DNA from: Chryseobacterium paridis
GTDB taxonomy: Bacteria > Bacteroidota > Bacteroidia > Flavobacteriales > Weeksellaceae
NCBI RefSeq assembly: GCF_016595215.1
Contig: NZ_JAENHK010000010.1
Location: 768,904 to 832,903, forward strand
Direction: 5' to 3'
Length of the DNA stretch: 64,000 nt
Shown: piece by piece, positions 18,548 through 28,616 of the stretch
Layout: the number at the start of each line of letters is the position of its first letter
Position numbering within the stretch: the first letter of the stretch is position 1
Position numbers and translations under genes: made by a program
Notes under the pieces: generated by a model
Seen by the model: only the letters and a program-made list of their open reading frames with translations
Databases searched by the model: none
What the model was told of the DNA's origin: nothing

Positions 18548-18911
18548 ACCAAAATTTCCAGCTTTTGATATTGATTATAAAGGAAGTATGGATTATATAA
18601 AAGAAGACCCTTTGTTTATTGATGAATTTTATTATTCTAAATCCAATGATTATTTTAATAATGAAATTTTAAATCATACAATAATTGATAGTAATGGAAA
18701 TACATTTAAAATAGTAGGAAAAAAAGATCTTTCAGGAATAATTCGATTTTTACCTTTTTCAAAAAAGGCAGAATATATATTTGAAAAGCTGGAAAAAAAG
18801 TATACTCTTGAAGAATTGAAATTGATACTCAATAAATTTATCGATAATAAAGAAATTCAAGAGAATATGATTAAAGCAAAAAATATTGAAGATTTATTTC
18901 TTGGAAGGTAA
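18534..18911 (+). CDS. Candidate immunity protein of the orphan RHS cassette
   Basis: About 126 residues from the ATG at 18534 (18531 and 18504 are alternatives). The start overlaps the end of the orphan toxin frame by 14 bases, the standard toxin-immunity arrangement. It is soluble, acidic and Lys-rich, with no signal peptide or membrane segment (MEYIKPKFPAFDIDYKG...FLPFSKKAEYIFEKLEKKYTLEELK). I do not recognise a family. The role follows only from its place directly after an RHS tail and before a strong terminator. Confidence 0.6.
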   Translation: MEYIKPKFPAFDIDYKGSMDYIKEDPLFIDEFYYSKSNDYFNNEILNHTIIDSNGNTFKIVGKKDLSGIIRFLPFSKKAEYIFEKLEKKYTLEELKLILNKFIDNKEIQENMIKAKNIEDLFLGR

Positions 18912-18990
18912 TTTTTTCGCCCTCCTCTTCTGATACTTCATTGATCCTTTCGTGTGGTAATGTATAAAACTTAGTACTAATAACAAACAA

Positions 18991-19024
18991 AAACTAAACC
19001 ACTGTATCAGTGGTTTAGTTTTAC
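18991..19024. terminator. Strong bidirectional terminator closing the RHS locus
   Basis: AAACTAAACCACTG (18991-19004) pairs perfectly over 14 bases with 19008-19021 around a TAT loop; A residues precede it and T residues follow. It also lies downstream of the convergent DUF6150 gene. Confidence 0.9.
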
Positions 19025-19054
19025 AAAAATCTATTTTTTTAATTTGTAACTCGA

Positions 19055-19342
19055 TCAGCTTTTTAATTTACCTTTCAATGGGTGCTCACCTTGCCAGCGG
19101 GCACTTGCATCATCTTTTACATAATGAATTGATAGATCAGCAGCGGCCTTAGAGTTGGAGAAACAAATCGAACGATCTGAGCTGTTCTCAAAGTTCTCAA
19201 TATACCAGAAAGCTTCATTTTCCAGAGCTTTCAGTTTCGAGCTTGTTTTATAGACCAGTAAATCAGCTGAGCTTTCAACATCAGTTTCATATACTACAAG
19301 GTCATTTTTGGATTGAAAATTTTTAATACTAATACTTGGCAT
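19055..19342 (-). CDS. DUF6150 family small protein
   Basis: Ninety-five residues with the repeated strand motif of the DUF6150 family (DLVVYETDVESSADLLVYKT, then DRSICFSNSKAAADLSIHYV). The repeats suggest a small beta-rich fold. There is no signal peptide. The function is unknown in the family as a whole, and nothing nearby helps. The gene is convergent with the RHS locus and shares its terminator. Confidence 0.7.
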   Translation of the reverse strand: MPSISIKNFQSKNDLVVYETDVESSADLLVYKTSSKLKALENEAFWYIENFENSSDRSICFSNSKAAADLSIHYVKDDASARWQGEHPLKGKLKS

Positions 19343-19446
19343 GTGTTCGGTGTTTTGGTGTTATTTGATAACGACATTTGATGTAATCAATTTCGCTGGT
19401 CTAAAGATAGTGATTTATAATTTAATGAATAATAACACCTTACAAC

Positions 19447-19500
19447 CAACTTTGAGCTTTCATCTTTCAACTTTCAACTTTCCATTTTCAACTATCAAAA
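19447..19500. repeat. Low-complexity CTTTCAACTTTC-type intergenic repeat
   Basis: Runs of CTTTCAACTTTCAACTTTCC followed by ATTTTCAAC, the same sequence type as found at 27451-27622 and 29374-29420 in this window. It lies just beyond the stop of the AraC gene. Confidence 0.6.
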
Positions 19501-20349
19501 CTAAACCCCTTCCATCACCCTTTGTTTACTTTTTCTAAATTCCGTCAAACTGATCTTATGCCGCTTTTTGAAGAATTTATTTAAATGGCTTTCATCCGCA
19601 AAACCAAACTCGCTTACAATCTCATTGATTCGCATATCGCTGAACATCAACCTATGCTCAATCAATCTCATTTTGAAGTTATAGACATAGTTCTGAATGG
19701 TTTCCCCACATTGATTTTTAAAATAACTTCCTAAATAAGTTTCAGACAATCCAAATTTCTGACTGATAACGGAAGCCTTCAATTGCTGTGGATCGTAAAT
19801 ATGGGTCTGGATATGACCAATGATTGCCAACATTCTTTTATCTGAGTTAACTGTAGCATTTACAGGTCTCATTTTCGATATATTCCTTGCTGCAATCACA
19901 ATTAATGCGTTTACATAATGCAGTGTAAGATCTTCCTGATAAAGATCATTATGCTTCATGTTGTGCAGGAGTGAATCAACGATTGATTTTACTAAAAATT
20001 CATCCGGCTTATTTTTCAAAACACAGCCAGATAAATGGGAGGCATGATATAATAAACATTCAATACAATTGATACTCTTCCAGTTATATTCCCTCACATA
20101 ATGTTCACTGAACTTAACAAATAAGAACTCTGACATTTCAGAAATATCAAAGTAGTGCTGGTCATTAGGAGTGAGCATGATCAGGCTCCCTTTGTTATAA
20201 GTAACCTTATTATCATTGATTTCTAAAAACCCTGATCCGGAAATAACATATACCATCTGAAAGAAAGAAAACTGCAGATTCCTTACGGGGCATTTTTCTG
20301 TTTTACAGTATTGCACATCTACCAGTTGATCTATATTTTCTTTGTTCAT
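19501..20349 (-). CDS. AraC family transcriptional regulator
   Basis: Regulator of 282 residues. The N-terminal cupin-like sensor (FQMVYVISGSGFLEINDNKVTYNKGSLIMLTPNDQHYF) is followed by the C-terminal double helix-turn-helix (LKASVISQKFGLSETYLGSYFKNQCGE, then INEIVSEFGFADESHLNKFFKKRHKISLTEFRK). It is divergent from an MFS exporter 87 bases away and probably controls it. The ligand is unknown. Length and order are normal for the family. Confidence 0.9.
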   Translation of the reverse strand: MNKENIDQLVDVQYCKTEKCPVRNLQFSFFQMVYVISGSGFLEINDNKVTYNKGSLIMLTPNDQHYFDISEMSEFLFVKFSEHYVREYNWKSINCIECLLYHASHLSGCVLKNKPDEFLVKSIVDSLLHNMKHNDLYQEDLTLHYVNALIVIAARNISKMRPVNATVNSDKRMLAIIGHIQTHIYDPQQLKASVISQKFGLSETYLGSYFKNQCGETIQNYVYNFKMRLIEHRLMFSDMRINEIVSEFGFADESHLNKFFKKRHKISLTEFRKSKQRVMEGV

Positions 20350-20436
20350 GTTGCAAAATTACTCTTTTATCATTAAAATATACTGATTTATTAAAAAAAA
20401 TCTGTCCAATTTTGTGGAATAATTTTAAGACTCATC

Positions 20437-21627
20437 ATGAAACGATCGATTTATATTTTGGCTCTGGGAGCTTTTGGGATCATCACTACAGAATTTGGGG
20501 TGATTGGTATTTTACCCAACATCAGTAGGGAATTTAATGTATCTATAGATACAGCAGGCTGGCTGTTGAGTGCTTTTGCGCTTACGGTAGCTGTTTCTTC
20601 TCCCTTTATTACAGCATTTACCACTAAAATAAACCGTAAACTTTTATTGTGTATGGTGCTTGGTGTATTTGTATTATCAAATCTTCTTTCTTCTATTTCA
20701 ACTAATTTTACCATGTTGATGGTAGCGCGGGTTTTACCGGCTTTCCTTCATCCTTTGTTCTGGAATATTTCAATGGCGATCGCGTTTAAGCAGGGTGGAG
20801 CCAAAGCAGTCTCTATAGTCATGGCCGGGCTTAGTTTAGCTACTGTTTTAGGGGTTCCACTTACCACCTATGCTGCGGACTTCTTCAATAACTGGCAAGC
20901 CTCTTTTTATATGGGAAGCTTTGTAAGCTTGATTGCATTTTTAGGATTATTATTCTTTGTTCCGTCAATGCCGGCCAGTAAGGATAAAACATCACAAAAT
21001 CAGTTATATGTATTGAAAAGCCCACAGCTTTGGGTTAATCTGATTTCGACCATTCTTACATTGGCTGCCATGTTTTCAAGTTATACGTATCTGGCTGCCT
21101 ATCTTGAGAAAATTACGCAGATGAACGGAGCTGAAATCAGTGTAATGCTGCTTTTATTTGGAGGTATGGGAATTCTGGGTAACTGGCTTATGGGAATTGC
21201 ATTGAATAGAAATTTGCTGTTAACTGTACGTTTGTTTTTCGTGTCTCTGATCGCTGTTCAGATATTAGCTTATTACTTTGGAGGAATTTTTATAGCGATG
21301 GTTCTTATTCTTTCTCTATGGGGAATGATACATACCGGCGGTTTCTTGGTTCCTAACATTCGAACTACTCAGGCTGTTCCACACAATGCCCTCGAATTTG
21401 TCAATAGTTTGCTAACTTCTTGCTACAATATCGGGATATCATTAGGGGCTCTCGTAGGAGGATTGATCATTGCGAAATATGGAATTCATCAAATCGTATG
21501 GATCAGTATCGGATTACTCGGTGTTACTTTTGCCATCAGTTTTATCACTTTTCCGAAAAATGCAGAGATAGAATTAGAAGGCGAAGAAAAAGAGGAAATA
21601 GCGACTTCCTCCGTAATATGCGAATAG
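20437..21627 (+). CDS. MFS transporter, DHA1/AraJ-like efflux family
   Basis: Twelve-helix exporter of 396 residues. The opening (ALGAFGIITTEFGVIGILPNISREFNVSIDTAGWLLSAFALTVAV) is the hallmark of the DHA1 AraJ/YdhP/NepI type, which exports sugars, nucleosides or drugs. The conserved motif-A loop appears as TAFTTKINRK. The last 20 residues are an acidic cytoplasmic tail. The divergent AraC gene is the likely regulator. The substrate is not predictable. Confidence 0.87.
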   Translation: MKRSIYILALGAFGIITTEFGVIGILPNISREFNVSIDTAGWLLSAFALTVAVSSPFITAFTTKINRKLLLCMVLGVFVLSNLLSSISTNFTMLMVARVLPAFLHPLFWNISMAIAFKQGGAKAVSIVMAGLSLATVLGVPLTTYAADFFNNWQASFYMGSFVSLIAFLGLLFFVPSMPASKDKTSQNQLYVLKSPQLWVNLISTILTLAAMFSSYTYLAAYLEKITQMNGAEISVMLLLFGGMGILGNWLMGIALNRNLLLTVRLFFVSLIAVQILAYYFGGIFIAMVLILSLWGMIHTGGFLVPNIRTTQAVPHNALEFVNSLLTSCYNIGISLGALVGGLIIAKYGIHQIVWISIGLLGVTFAISFITFPKNAEIELEGEEKEEIATSSVICE

Positions 21628-21683
21628 GTTTGGGCAAAGTAAATAATCTGTGTCTGAGCCAAGGAATATTGAACACTAACGTT

Positions 21684-21809
21684 GTCATTTCGAGTAGATT
21701 TTTATAGAAAATCGTATCGAGAAATCTTTTTAGCACATCTCGATACATTTTTCTCCTGAACTACGTTCGCAGGATTACATCCTGTATTACGAAAAACACT
21801 CGATGTGAC
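21684..21809. repeat. 126-bp dispersed-type intergenic repeat with terminal inverted repeats
   Basis: GTCATTTCGAGT at the left end matches the reverse complement of ACTCGATGTGAC at the right end in 10 of 12 positions. Inside are smaller inverted segments (ATCGTATCGAGAAATC, ATCTCGATACA). It carries no open frame and looks like a non-autonomous repeat of the MITE or structured-RNA kind. Confidence 0.6.
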
Positions 21810-21853
21810 GCTATTCGCTCTTATACTGAATAATAAATAATTTTTTTCTTCTC

Positions 21854-21915
21854 ATCTCAATACAGTTTCATTCTGAATATCTACAGAATAAGATTGTATT
21901 GAGATTATTTTTTTA
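21854..21915. terminator. Long-hairpin terminator between MFS and the 89-residue gene
   Basis: ATCTCAATACA (21854-21864) pairs with TGTATTGAGAT (21895-21905). An inner, imperfect stem (TTTCATTCTG with CAGAATAAGA) and a final T-rich run complete it. It can serve both convergent genes. Confidence 0.78.
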
Positions 21916-21931
21916 TCAATTTTAAAAGCTT

Positions 21932-22201
21932 TTATTTATTTTCCTTTGGGGTGATGTGGATTACATTAGCAGCTCCGGGTTCTATGACAAGCTGCACTCC
22001 TGATCCTCTTTCTTCATGCCTTCCTTCAATAGCTGATCCCGTGGATAATGTCAGTTTTCCTTGCCAAACAGGATGTGGAGGAACAAGAGCGATTTCAATT
22101 TCTTCTTCTTCAAGCTGTATGATAATCGATTCAGCATCGATCTTTGTGCGGGTTCCATCTTTCGATACCGCATACGTTGCATATTGCTTATTTTCATTCA
22201 T
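21932..22201 (-). CDS. Conserved small hypothetical protein
   Basis: Eighty-nine residues, soluble, acidic in the middle (IIIQLEEEEIEIALVPPHPVWQGKL), with no signal peptide, Cys or membrane segment. The strand-rich pattern suggests a small beta fold. I recognise no family. The start ATG at 22201 has normal spacing, and the gene is followed by a good terminator, which supports it being real. Confidence 0.6.
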   Translation of the reverse strand: MNENKQYATYAVSKDGTRTKIDAESIIIQLEEEEIEIALVPPHPVWQGKLTLSTGSAIEGRHEERGSGVQLVIEPGAANVIHITPKENK

Positions 22202-22323
22202 GTCTTTATAATTTTAATTCGTTAAGTTAAAAAAAATCTTCTTTTGTTATGGTTGATCGTGACCGTTTTATTTTTAATTTAGTACTACTTTTTAAATAGC
22301 TTTAATACCAATACTTATTTATT

Positions 22324-24340
<2,017 letters not shown>

Positions 24341-24372
24341 AAAATAAGTGAAGTAACTCTCTTGTAAAAATC

Positions 24373-24407
24373 TTAACCCATCCTTATAAAAGGTTGGGTT
24401 AAATTTT
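24373..24407 (+). terminator. Terminator after the Tet(X)-like gene
   Basis: TTAACCCA (24373-24380) pairs with TGGGTTAA (24395-24402), and CCTT pairs with AAGG inside one T-T mismatch around an ATAA loop. A short T run follows. Confidence 0.8.
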
Positions 24408-24421
24408 GTAAGAAAAGTATA

Positions 24422-24441
24422 TTTTAATCATTTGATTAAAA
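24422..24441. promoter_or_regulatory. TetR operator 1, upstream of the tetR gene
   Basis: Palindrome with arms TTAATCA and TGATTAA around TT, extended by TT/AA on the outside. The same 16-base core occurs in reverse orientation at 25141-25156, before the efflux operon. It sits directly in front of the -33 TTG of the tetR promoter. Confidence 0.82.
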
Positions 24442-24444
24442 ATT

Positions 24445-24476
24445 TTGTTTAATTATAGAAATATTTTTTACATTTG
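24445..24476 (+). promoter_or_regulatory. Bacteroidota-type promoter of the tetR gene
   Basis: TTG at 24445-24447 (-33) and TACATTTG at 24469-24476 (-7, consensus TAnnTTTG) are separated by 21 bases. The start codon follows 20 bases later, and the operator touches the -33 element. Confidence 0.75.
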
Positions 24477-24496
24477 CAACAGAAGAACGAACTCAT

Positions 24497-25123
24497 ATGA
24501 AAGAAGAATCTAAAAAAAAGGACACTAGCACAGAAGAAAAAATAAAAGAAGCAGCACGAATCGTATTTTATAGAAAAGGATTTGCAGCTACCAGAACCAG
24601 GGATATTGCTGAAGAAGCAGACATCAACCTGGCTTTGCTTAATTATTATTTCCGAAGTAAGGCCAAATTATTTGAGATCATCATGCTGGAAACAATGGCG
24701 GGATTCTTTCAAAGTTTATTGGTTGTTTTAAATACTGAGCAAACAACTCTTGAAGAAAAAGTAGAGCAGGTAGTCGGAAAATATATTGATCTTATTATCA
24801 AGGAACCTGAAATTCCAACTTTTATCATTAGCGAGCTCAGAAATAATCCTAATCTGCTGCTACAAAAAATTCCTCTAAAAGAAGTTGTACAGTCTTCAGT
24901 ATTCCTACAACAACACCAGGAAGCAGTAAAAAAAGGGCTGATCATTGAACCCAATCCTTTGCATTTTTTAATCAACCTGTTAGGGCTTACTGTATTTCCC
25001 TTTATTGCAAAACCTATGTTGATGGGCAGTAACGAATTGAATGATAAAGAATTCAACACCTTAATGCTACAACGTAAAAAGCTTATTCCTATCTGGGTTA
25101 AAGCGATGATGGCGGCAGGTTAA
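24497..25123 (+). CDS. TetR family transcriptional repressor
   Basis: Repressor of 208 residues. The N-terminal helix-turn-helix (IVFYRKGFAATRTRDIAEEADINLALLNYYFRSKAKLFEII) is canonical; the rest is a helical ligand-binding domain. It is followed by a TolC/HlyD/ABC efflux operon in the same direction, like CecR with the ybhGFSR genes of enteric bacteria. Identical palindromes lie before this gene and before the operon, so it very likely represses both. The inducer is unknown. Confidence 0.92.
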   Translation: MKEESKKKDTSTEEKIKEAARIVFYRKGFAATRTRDIAEEADINLALLNYYFRSKAKLFEIIMLETMAGFFQSLLVVLNTEQTTLEEKVEQVVGKYIDLIIKEPEIPTFIISELRNNPNLLLQKIPLKEVVQSSVFLQQHQEAVKKGLIIEPNPLHFLINLLGLTVFPFIAKPMLMGSNELNDKEFNTLMLQRKKLIPIWVKAMMAAG

Positions 25124-25139
25124 ATTTTTTTGACCCTAA

Positions 25140-25157
25140 TTTAATCAAATGATTAAA
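25140..25157. promoter_or_regulatory. TetR operator 2, upstream of the efflux operon
   Basis: TTAATCA-AA-TGATTAA, the reverse complement of the core at 24424-24439, with one extra pair outside. It starts 16 bases after the tetR stop and 67 bases before the first efflux gene. Confidence 0.82.
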
Positions 25158-25223
25158 ACGAAATTTTAAACAAGAATTAAGAAAACGATAAATGATTTTT
25201 TAACCTATAAACGATGAGTTATT

Positions 25224-26510
25224 ATGTATAAAAATGCTCAAAAATACTTGCTGATTCTCTTACTGGGCTGTGCCTCACCAACACTCTTTAAAGCACAGTC
25301 GGAAAAAATAAGTCTGGAGGAATGTTACCGGTTGGCAAAAGAAAACTCTCCTACGATCAGAAAAAGAGAGATCACCTCCAAAACCTCAGATTACAATGTC
25401 AAAAATGCCAACAAAAATTATCTTCCACAGATTACTTTTTCCGGACAGGCAACCTATCAGTCTCAAACGATCAGTTTTTCTGATGTGCTTGGATCTCTTC
25501 CAATCAATGCCGCACTGCCTTCACTCAGTAAAGATCAATATAAAATCCAGGGTGAAATAGATCAGGTAATATATGATGGTGGAGTAACATACAATCAAAA
25601 AGAGCTTACAAAAGCGAACACCGAATTGCAGTTACAAAATATTGAAACCAGCTTGTATGCTTTGAAACAAAGGATCAATAATTTGTTTTTCTCTATCATA
25701 TTAATGGATGAGCAACTGAAACAAAACGATCTCAACAAATCCAATCTACAGACTCAGGTACAAAAAACAGAAGCTGCATTGAAGTATGGAACAGCGTATC
25801 GCAGTAATGTAGATGAGCTCAAAGCAGAAATCATCAATATTGAAATGATGAGCACTGAATACACCACGAACCGTGAAGCGTATCTTAAAATGCTTTCTCT
25901 TTTCATTGGCAAAGAACTCTCTGCTTCTACACAACTGGAGCTTCCTGATAATCAACTTTTCCAAACAGACATAATAAGACCTGAACTAAAAGCTTTTGAT
26001 CTTCAAAAATCAGTGTATGATCTTCAGAAAAAACAATTAAAATCAGAACTCCTTCCTAAAGTAAGTGCATTTTTCCAGGGAGCTTATGGCAGACCTACCC
26101 TTAATATTATTGAGAATAAATTCGGTCCCTGGTTTATTACAGGAGTCAGATTCAGTTGGTCTTTGGATAGCCTATATACCACATCCAATAAAAAAGAAAT
26201 CCTGGAGCTCAATAAAAAGACCGCAGATGCAGATAGGGACACATTTTTACTCAACACCAGACTTGATCTTACCCAACAGGATGAACAGGTAAAAAAATAT
26301 TCTCAATTGCTGGAACAGGATGAAAAAGTAATCGTTTTACGCCAATCCGTAAAACAATCTGCAGAAGCCCAACTTGCCAATGGTGTTATTACCATTCATG
26401 AGTATATTCAGAAGCTTAATGCAGAACATCTTGCCAGACAAACCCAGATCCTGCATCAGGTTCAGTTATTACAAGCGAAATACAATCAGAAATTTATAAC
26501 CGGAAATTAA
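25224..26510 (+). CDS. TolC family outer membrane efflux protein
   Basis: Outer membrane channel of the tripartite efflux system, 428 residues with signal peptide MYKNAQKYLLILLLGCASPTLFKAQ. The family's start of the mature protein (ISLEECYRLAKENSPTIRKREI) and long heptad-rich helices (about 130-230 and 330-428) are visible. The Cys in the signal region is probably not a lipobox because the cleavage looks to be at KAQ. It is first in the operon and 6 bases before the adaptor gene. Confidence 0.9.
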   Translation: MYKNAQKYLLILLLGCASPTLFKAQSEKISLEECYRLAKENSPTIRKREITSKTSDYNVKNANKNYLPQITFSGQATYQSQTISFSDVLGSLPINAALPSLSKDQYKIQGEIDQVIYDGGVTYNQKELTKANTELQLQNIETSLYALKQRINNLFFSIILMDEQLKQNDLNKSNLQTQVQKTEAALKYGTAYRSNVDELKAEIINIEMMSTEYTTNREAYLKMLSLFIGKELSASTQLELPDNQLFQTDIIRPELKAFDLQKSVYDLQKKQLKSELLPKVSAFFQGAYGRPTLNIIENKFGPWFITGVRFSWSLDSLYTTSNKKEILELNKKTADADRDTFLLNTRLDLTQQDEQVKKYSQLLEQDEKVIVLRQSVKQSAEAQLANGVITIHEYIQKLNAEHLARQTQILHQVQLLQAKYNQKFITGN

Positions 26511-26516
26511 TTAAAA

Positions 26517-27446
26517 ATGAAAAAAAATATCATATTCTTAGCCACAGCTTTAGTATTGAGCGCCTGCCAGCAAAAAGACAATTTTGATGCTTCGGGAAAT
26601 TTTGAAGCTGATGAAGTGATTGTGTCCGCACAGCAAGATGGTGAATTGATTTCTTATTCCGTACAGGAAGGATCAAAGCTTAAAACAGGAAATAAAGTGG
26701 GACAAATCGATGTAAAAATAGCCACTCTTCAGAAAGAACAGGCTGAAGCTAGCATTGGTGCTTTAAACCAGAAAACCAGCAACGTAGATGAACAAAACCT
26801 ACTGATCAGAAAGCAGCTCGCAGTGCAGGAAGCTCAACTCGATCAGCAACTTCATGAGCGTACCCGTACCGTTAATCTATTGAAAGCCGATGCAGCAACC
26901 CGCAAACAACTTGATGATATAGACGCTGCAATTGACCAGCTCAGAAAACAGATCGCAGTCACCCGCCAGCAACTTTCAGTCAATGATTCAAACACCAATA
27001 CCCAAAACCGGGGTATTTTAAGTGAAAAAGCACCCCTGGAAAAAACTGCCGCTCAATTTCAGGAACAGATCAACAAAGGACAAATCATTAATCCTATTGA
27101 TGGAATTGTGCTTGTTAATTATGCACTTCAGGGAGAAATGCAGATAATTGGTAAACCATTATATAAAATTGCCAATACCAATACCCTTGATTTACGTGCT
27201 TATATTACCGGAACCCAACTTCCACAGATCAAAATCGGACAAACTGTGAAAGTAAGAATTGACCAGGGCAAAAAAGGATATAAAGAATATCAGGGAGTCA
27301 TAAAATGGATTTCAGATAAATCTGAATTCTCCCCAAAAACCATCCAAACCAAAGACGAAAGAGCCAACCTTGTTTATGCTATAAAAGTACGTGTAAAGAA
27401 TGATGGTTATTTGAAAATTGGGATGTACGGTGAGGTCGTTTTTTAA
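26517..27446 (+). CDS. HlyD/YbhG-type membrane fusion lipoprotein
   Basis: Periplasmic adaptor of 309 residues that would link the inner-membrane ABC complex to TolC. The lipobox LSAC puts the lipidated residue at Cys17. It is followed by a biotinyl-lipoyl half (VSAQQDGELISYSVQEGSKLKTGNKVGQID), a long coiled-coil hairpin (about residues 75-170), the second lipoyl half (GQIINPIDGIVLVNYALQGEMQIIGKPLYKIAN) and a beta-barrel domain. It has the same order as E. coli YbhG. A repeat-filled gap of 228 bases separates it from the ATPase genes. Confidence 0.9.
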   Translation: MKKNIIFLATALVLSACQQKDNFDASGNFEADEVIVSAQQDGELISYSVQEGSKLKTGNKVGQIDVKIATLQKEQAEASIGALNQKTSNVDEQNLLIRKQLAVQEAQLDQQLHERTRTVNLLKADAATRKQLDDIDAAIDQLRKQIAVTRQQLSVNDSNTNTQNRGILSEKAPLEKTAAQFQEQINKGQIINPIDGIVLVNYALQGEMQIIGKPLYKIANTNTLDLRAYITGTQLPQIKIGQTVKVRIDQGKKGYKEYQGVIKWISDKSEFSPKTIQTKDERANLVYAIKVRVKNDGYLKIGMYGEVVF

Positions 27447-27450
27447 TTGA

Positions 27451-27622
27451 AAGTTGAAAGTTGAAAATGGAAAATTTAGGGTTTAGGGTTTAGGGTTTAG
27501 GGTTTAGGGTTTAGGGTTTAGGGTTTAGCAAAAATAATTCATAATTCATAATTCATAATTCATAATTCATAATTCATAACTTTTAATTTCAACTTTCCAC
27601 TTTCCATTTTCCATTTTCAACT
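27451..27622. repeat. Heptamer repeats (TTTAGGG)7 and (ATAATTC)6 inside an inverted repeat
   Basis: Seven exact TTTAGGG units run from 27475 to 27523, plus a partial unit. Six exact ATAATTC units run from 27534 to 27575. They are enclosed by a 16-base perfect inverted repeat: AGTTGAAAATGGAAAA at 27459-27474 and its complement at 27607-27622. The whole block lies inside the efflux operon, between the adaptor and the first ATPase gene, and has no gene of its own. Confidence 0.95.
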
Positions 27623-27674
27623 CATAATTCATAACTCATAATTCATAGCTCATAAAACTTCTAATTCAAAAAAA

Positions 27675-28616
27675 ATGCATTCAGTAATTGTAAAAAACCT
27701 GAGTAAAACCTACGGAAGCACAAAAGCTGTTGACGATGTTTCATTTGAGGTGAAAAAGGGTGAACTATTTGGACTTATTGGTCCTGATGGTGCCGGAAAA
27801 ACCTCTATTTTCAGAATCCTGACCACCTTACTACTAGCGGACGGTGGAACAGCCATTGTAGAAGGCCATGATGTAGTTAAAGAATATCAGACAATCCGAA
27901 ATAAAGTAGGTTATATGCCTGGAAAATTTTCATTGTATCAGGATCTTACTGTAGCGGAAAACCTGAATTTTTTTGCAACATTATTTGGAACTACGATCCG
28001 GGAAAACTATGATCTTATCAAAGATATTTATGAACAGATCGAGCCGTTCAATAACAGAAGAGCAGGAAAACTTTCTGGTGGAATGAAACAGAAACTGGCT
28101 TTATGTTGTGCCCTGATCCACAAGCCTGATGTATTATTTTTAGATGAACCCACAACCGGAGTAGATGTCGTTTCAAGGAAAGAATTCTGGGATATGCTGG
28201 CAAGATTGAAAGAACAAAATATCAGTATAGTGGTTTCAACTCCTTATATGGATGAAGCTAAGCTCTGTGATCGTATTGCATTGATCCAGGGAGGGAAATT
28301 AATGTCCGTAGATGAGCCTGAAACGATTATCAAGAATTTCCCTAAGCCTCTTTTTGCGGCGAAAGCGAAAAATATTTATCAGTTACTGGAAAATGTAAGA
28401 TCCGATAAAGCCATTGAAAGTTGCTATGCATTCGGGGAATATCTTCATATCACTCTGGTTTCAGAGGATGGAACAGAAAAAGATATAGAAGAATTGGCCA
28501 GTCAATATCATCCTGAAGAGCTTGAAGTAAAAAAAATCACCCCCACCATTGAAGATAGTTTTATCCGATTGATGCGGGAACAAAAAGAAATAAAAGAAAC
28601 AGCTGATGGAAAATAA
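27675..28616 (+). CDS. ABC transporter ATP-binding protein, YbhF N-half type
   Basis: ATPase of 313 residues. Walker A is GPDGAGKTS, the signature is intact (LSGGMKQK) and Walker B is VLFLDEPTTGVD. The H-loop reads VVSTPYMDEA, lacking the usual His, as in the first half of YbhF. The last about 80 residues form a C-terminal extension. It overlaps the second ATPase by 11 bases, so the two are translationally coupled and probably form an asymmetric heterodimer under the two permeases. In E. coli the two halves are fused in one protein; here they are separate genes. Confidence 0.92.
   Translation: MHSVIVKNLSKTYGSTKAVDDVSFEVKKGELFGLIGPDGAGKTSIFRILTTLLLADGGTAIVEGHDVVKEYQTIRNKVGYMPGKFSLYQDLTVAENLNFFATLFGTTIRENYDLIKDIYEQIEPFNNRRAGKLSGGMKQKLALCCALIHKPDVLFLDEPTTGVDVVSRKEFWDMLARLKEQNISIVVSTPYMDEAKLCDRIALIQGGKLMSVDEPETIIKNFPKPLFAAKAKNIYQLLENVRSDKAIESCYAFGEYLHITLVSEDGTEKDIEELASQYHPEELEVKKITPTIEDSFIRLMREQKEIKETADGK

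Noticed and set aside
25224..25300. Lipobox in the TolC-family protein (LLLGCAS)
   Set aside because: The hydrophobic stretch runs on to a normal signal-peptidase I site at KAQ; a lipidated TolC remains possible but is less likely.
27475..27528. TTTAGGG units as a real telomere or a chimeric plant sequence
   Set aside because: The repeat lies inside a bacterial operon, between coupled genes of one efflux system, and other heptamers of the same period stand beside it.
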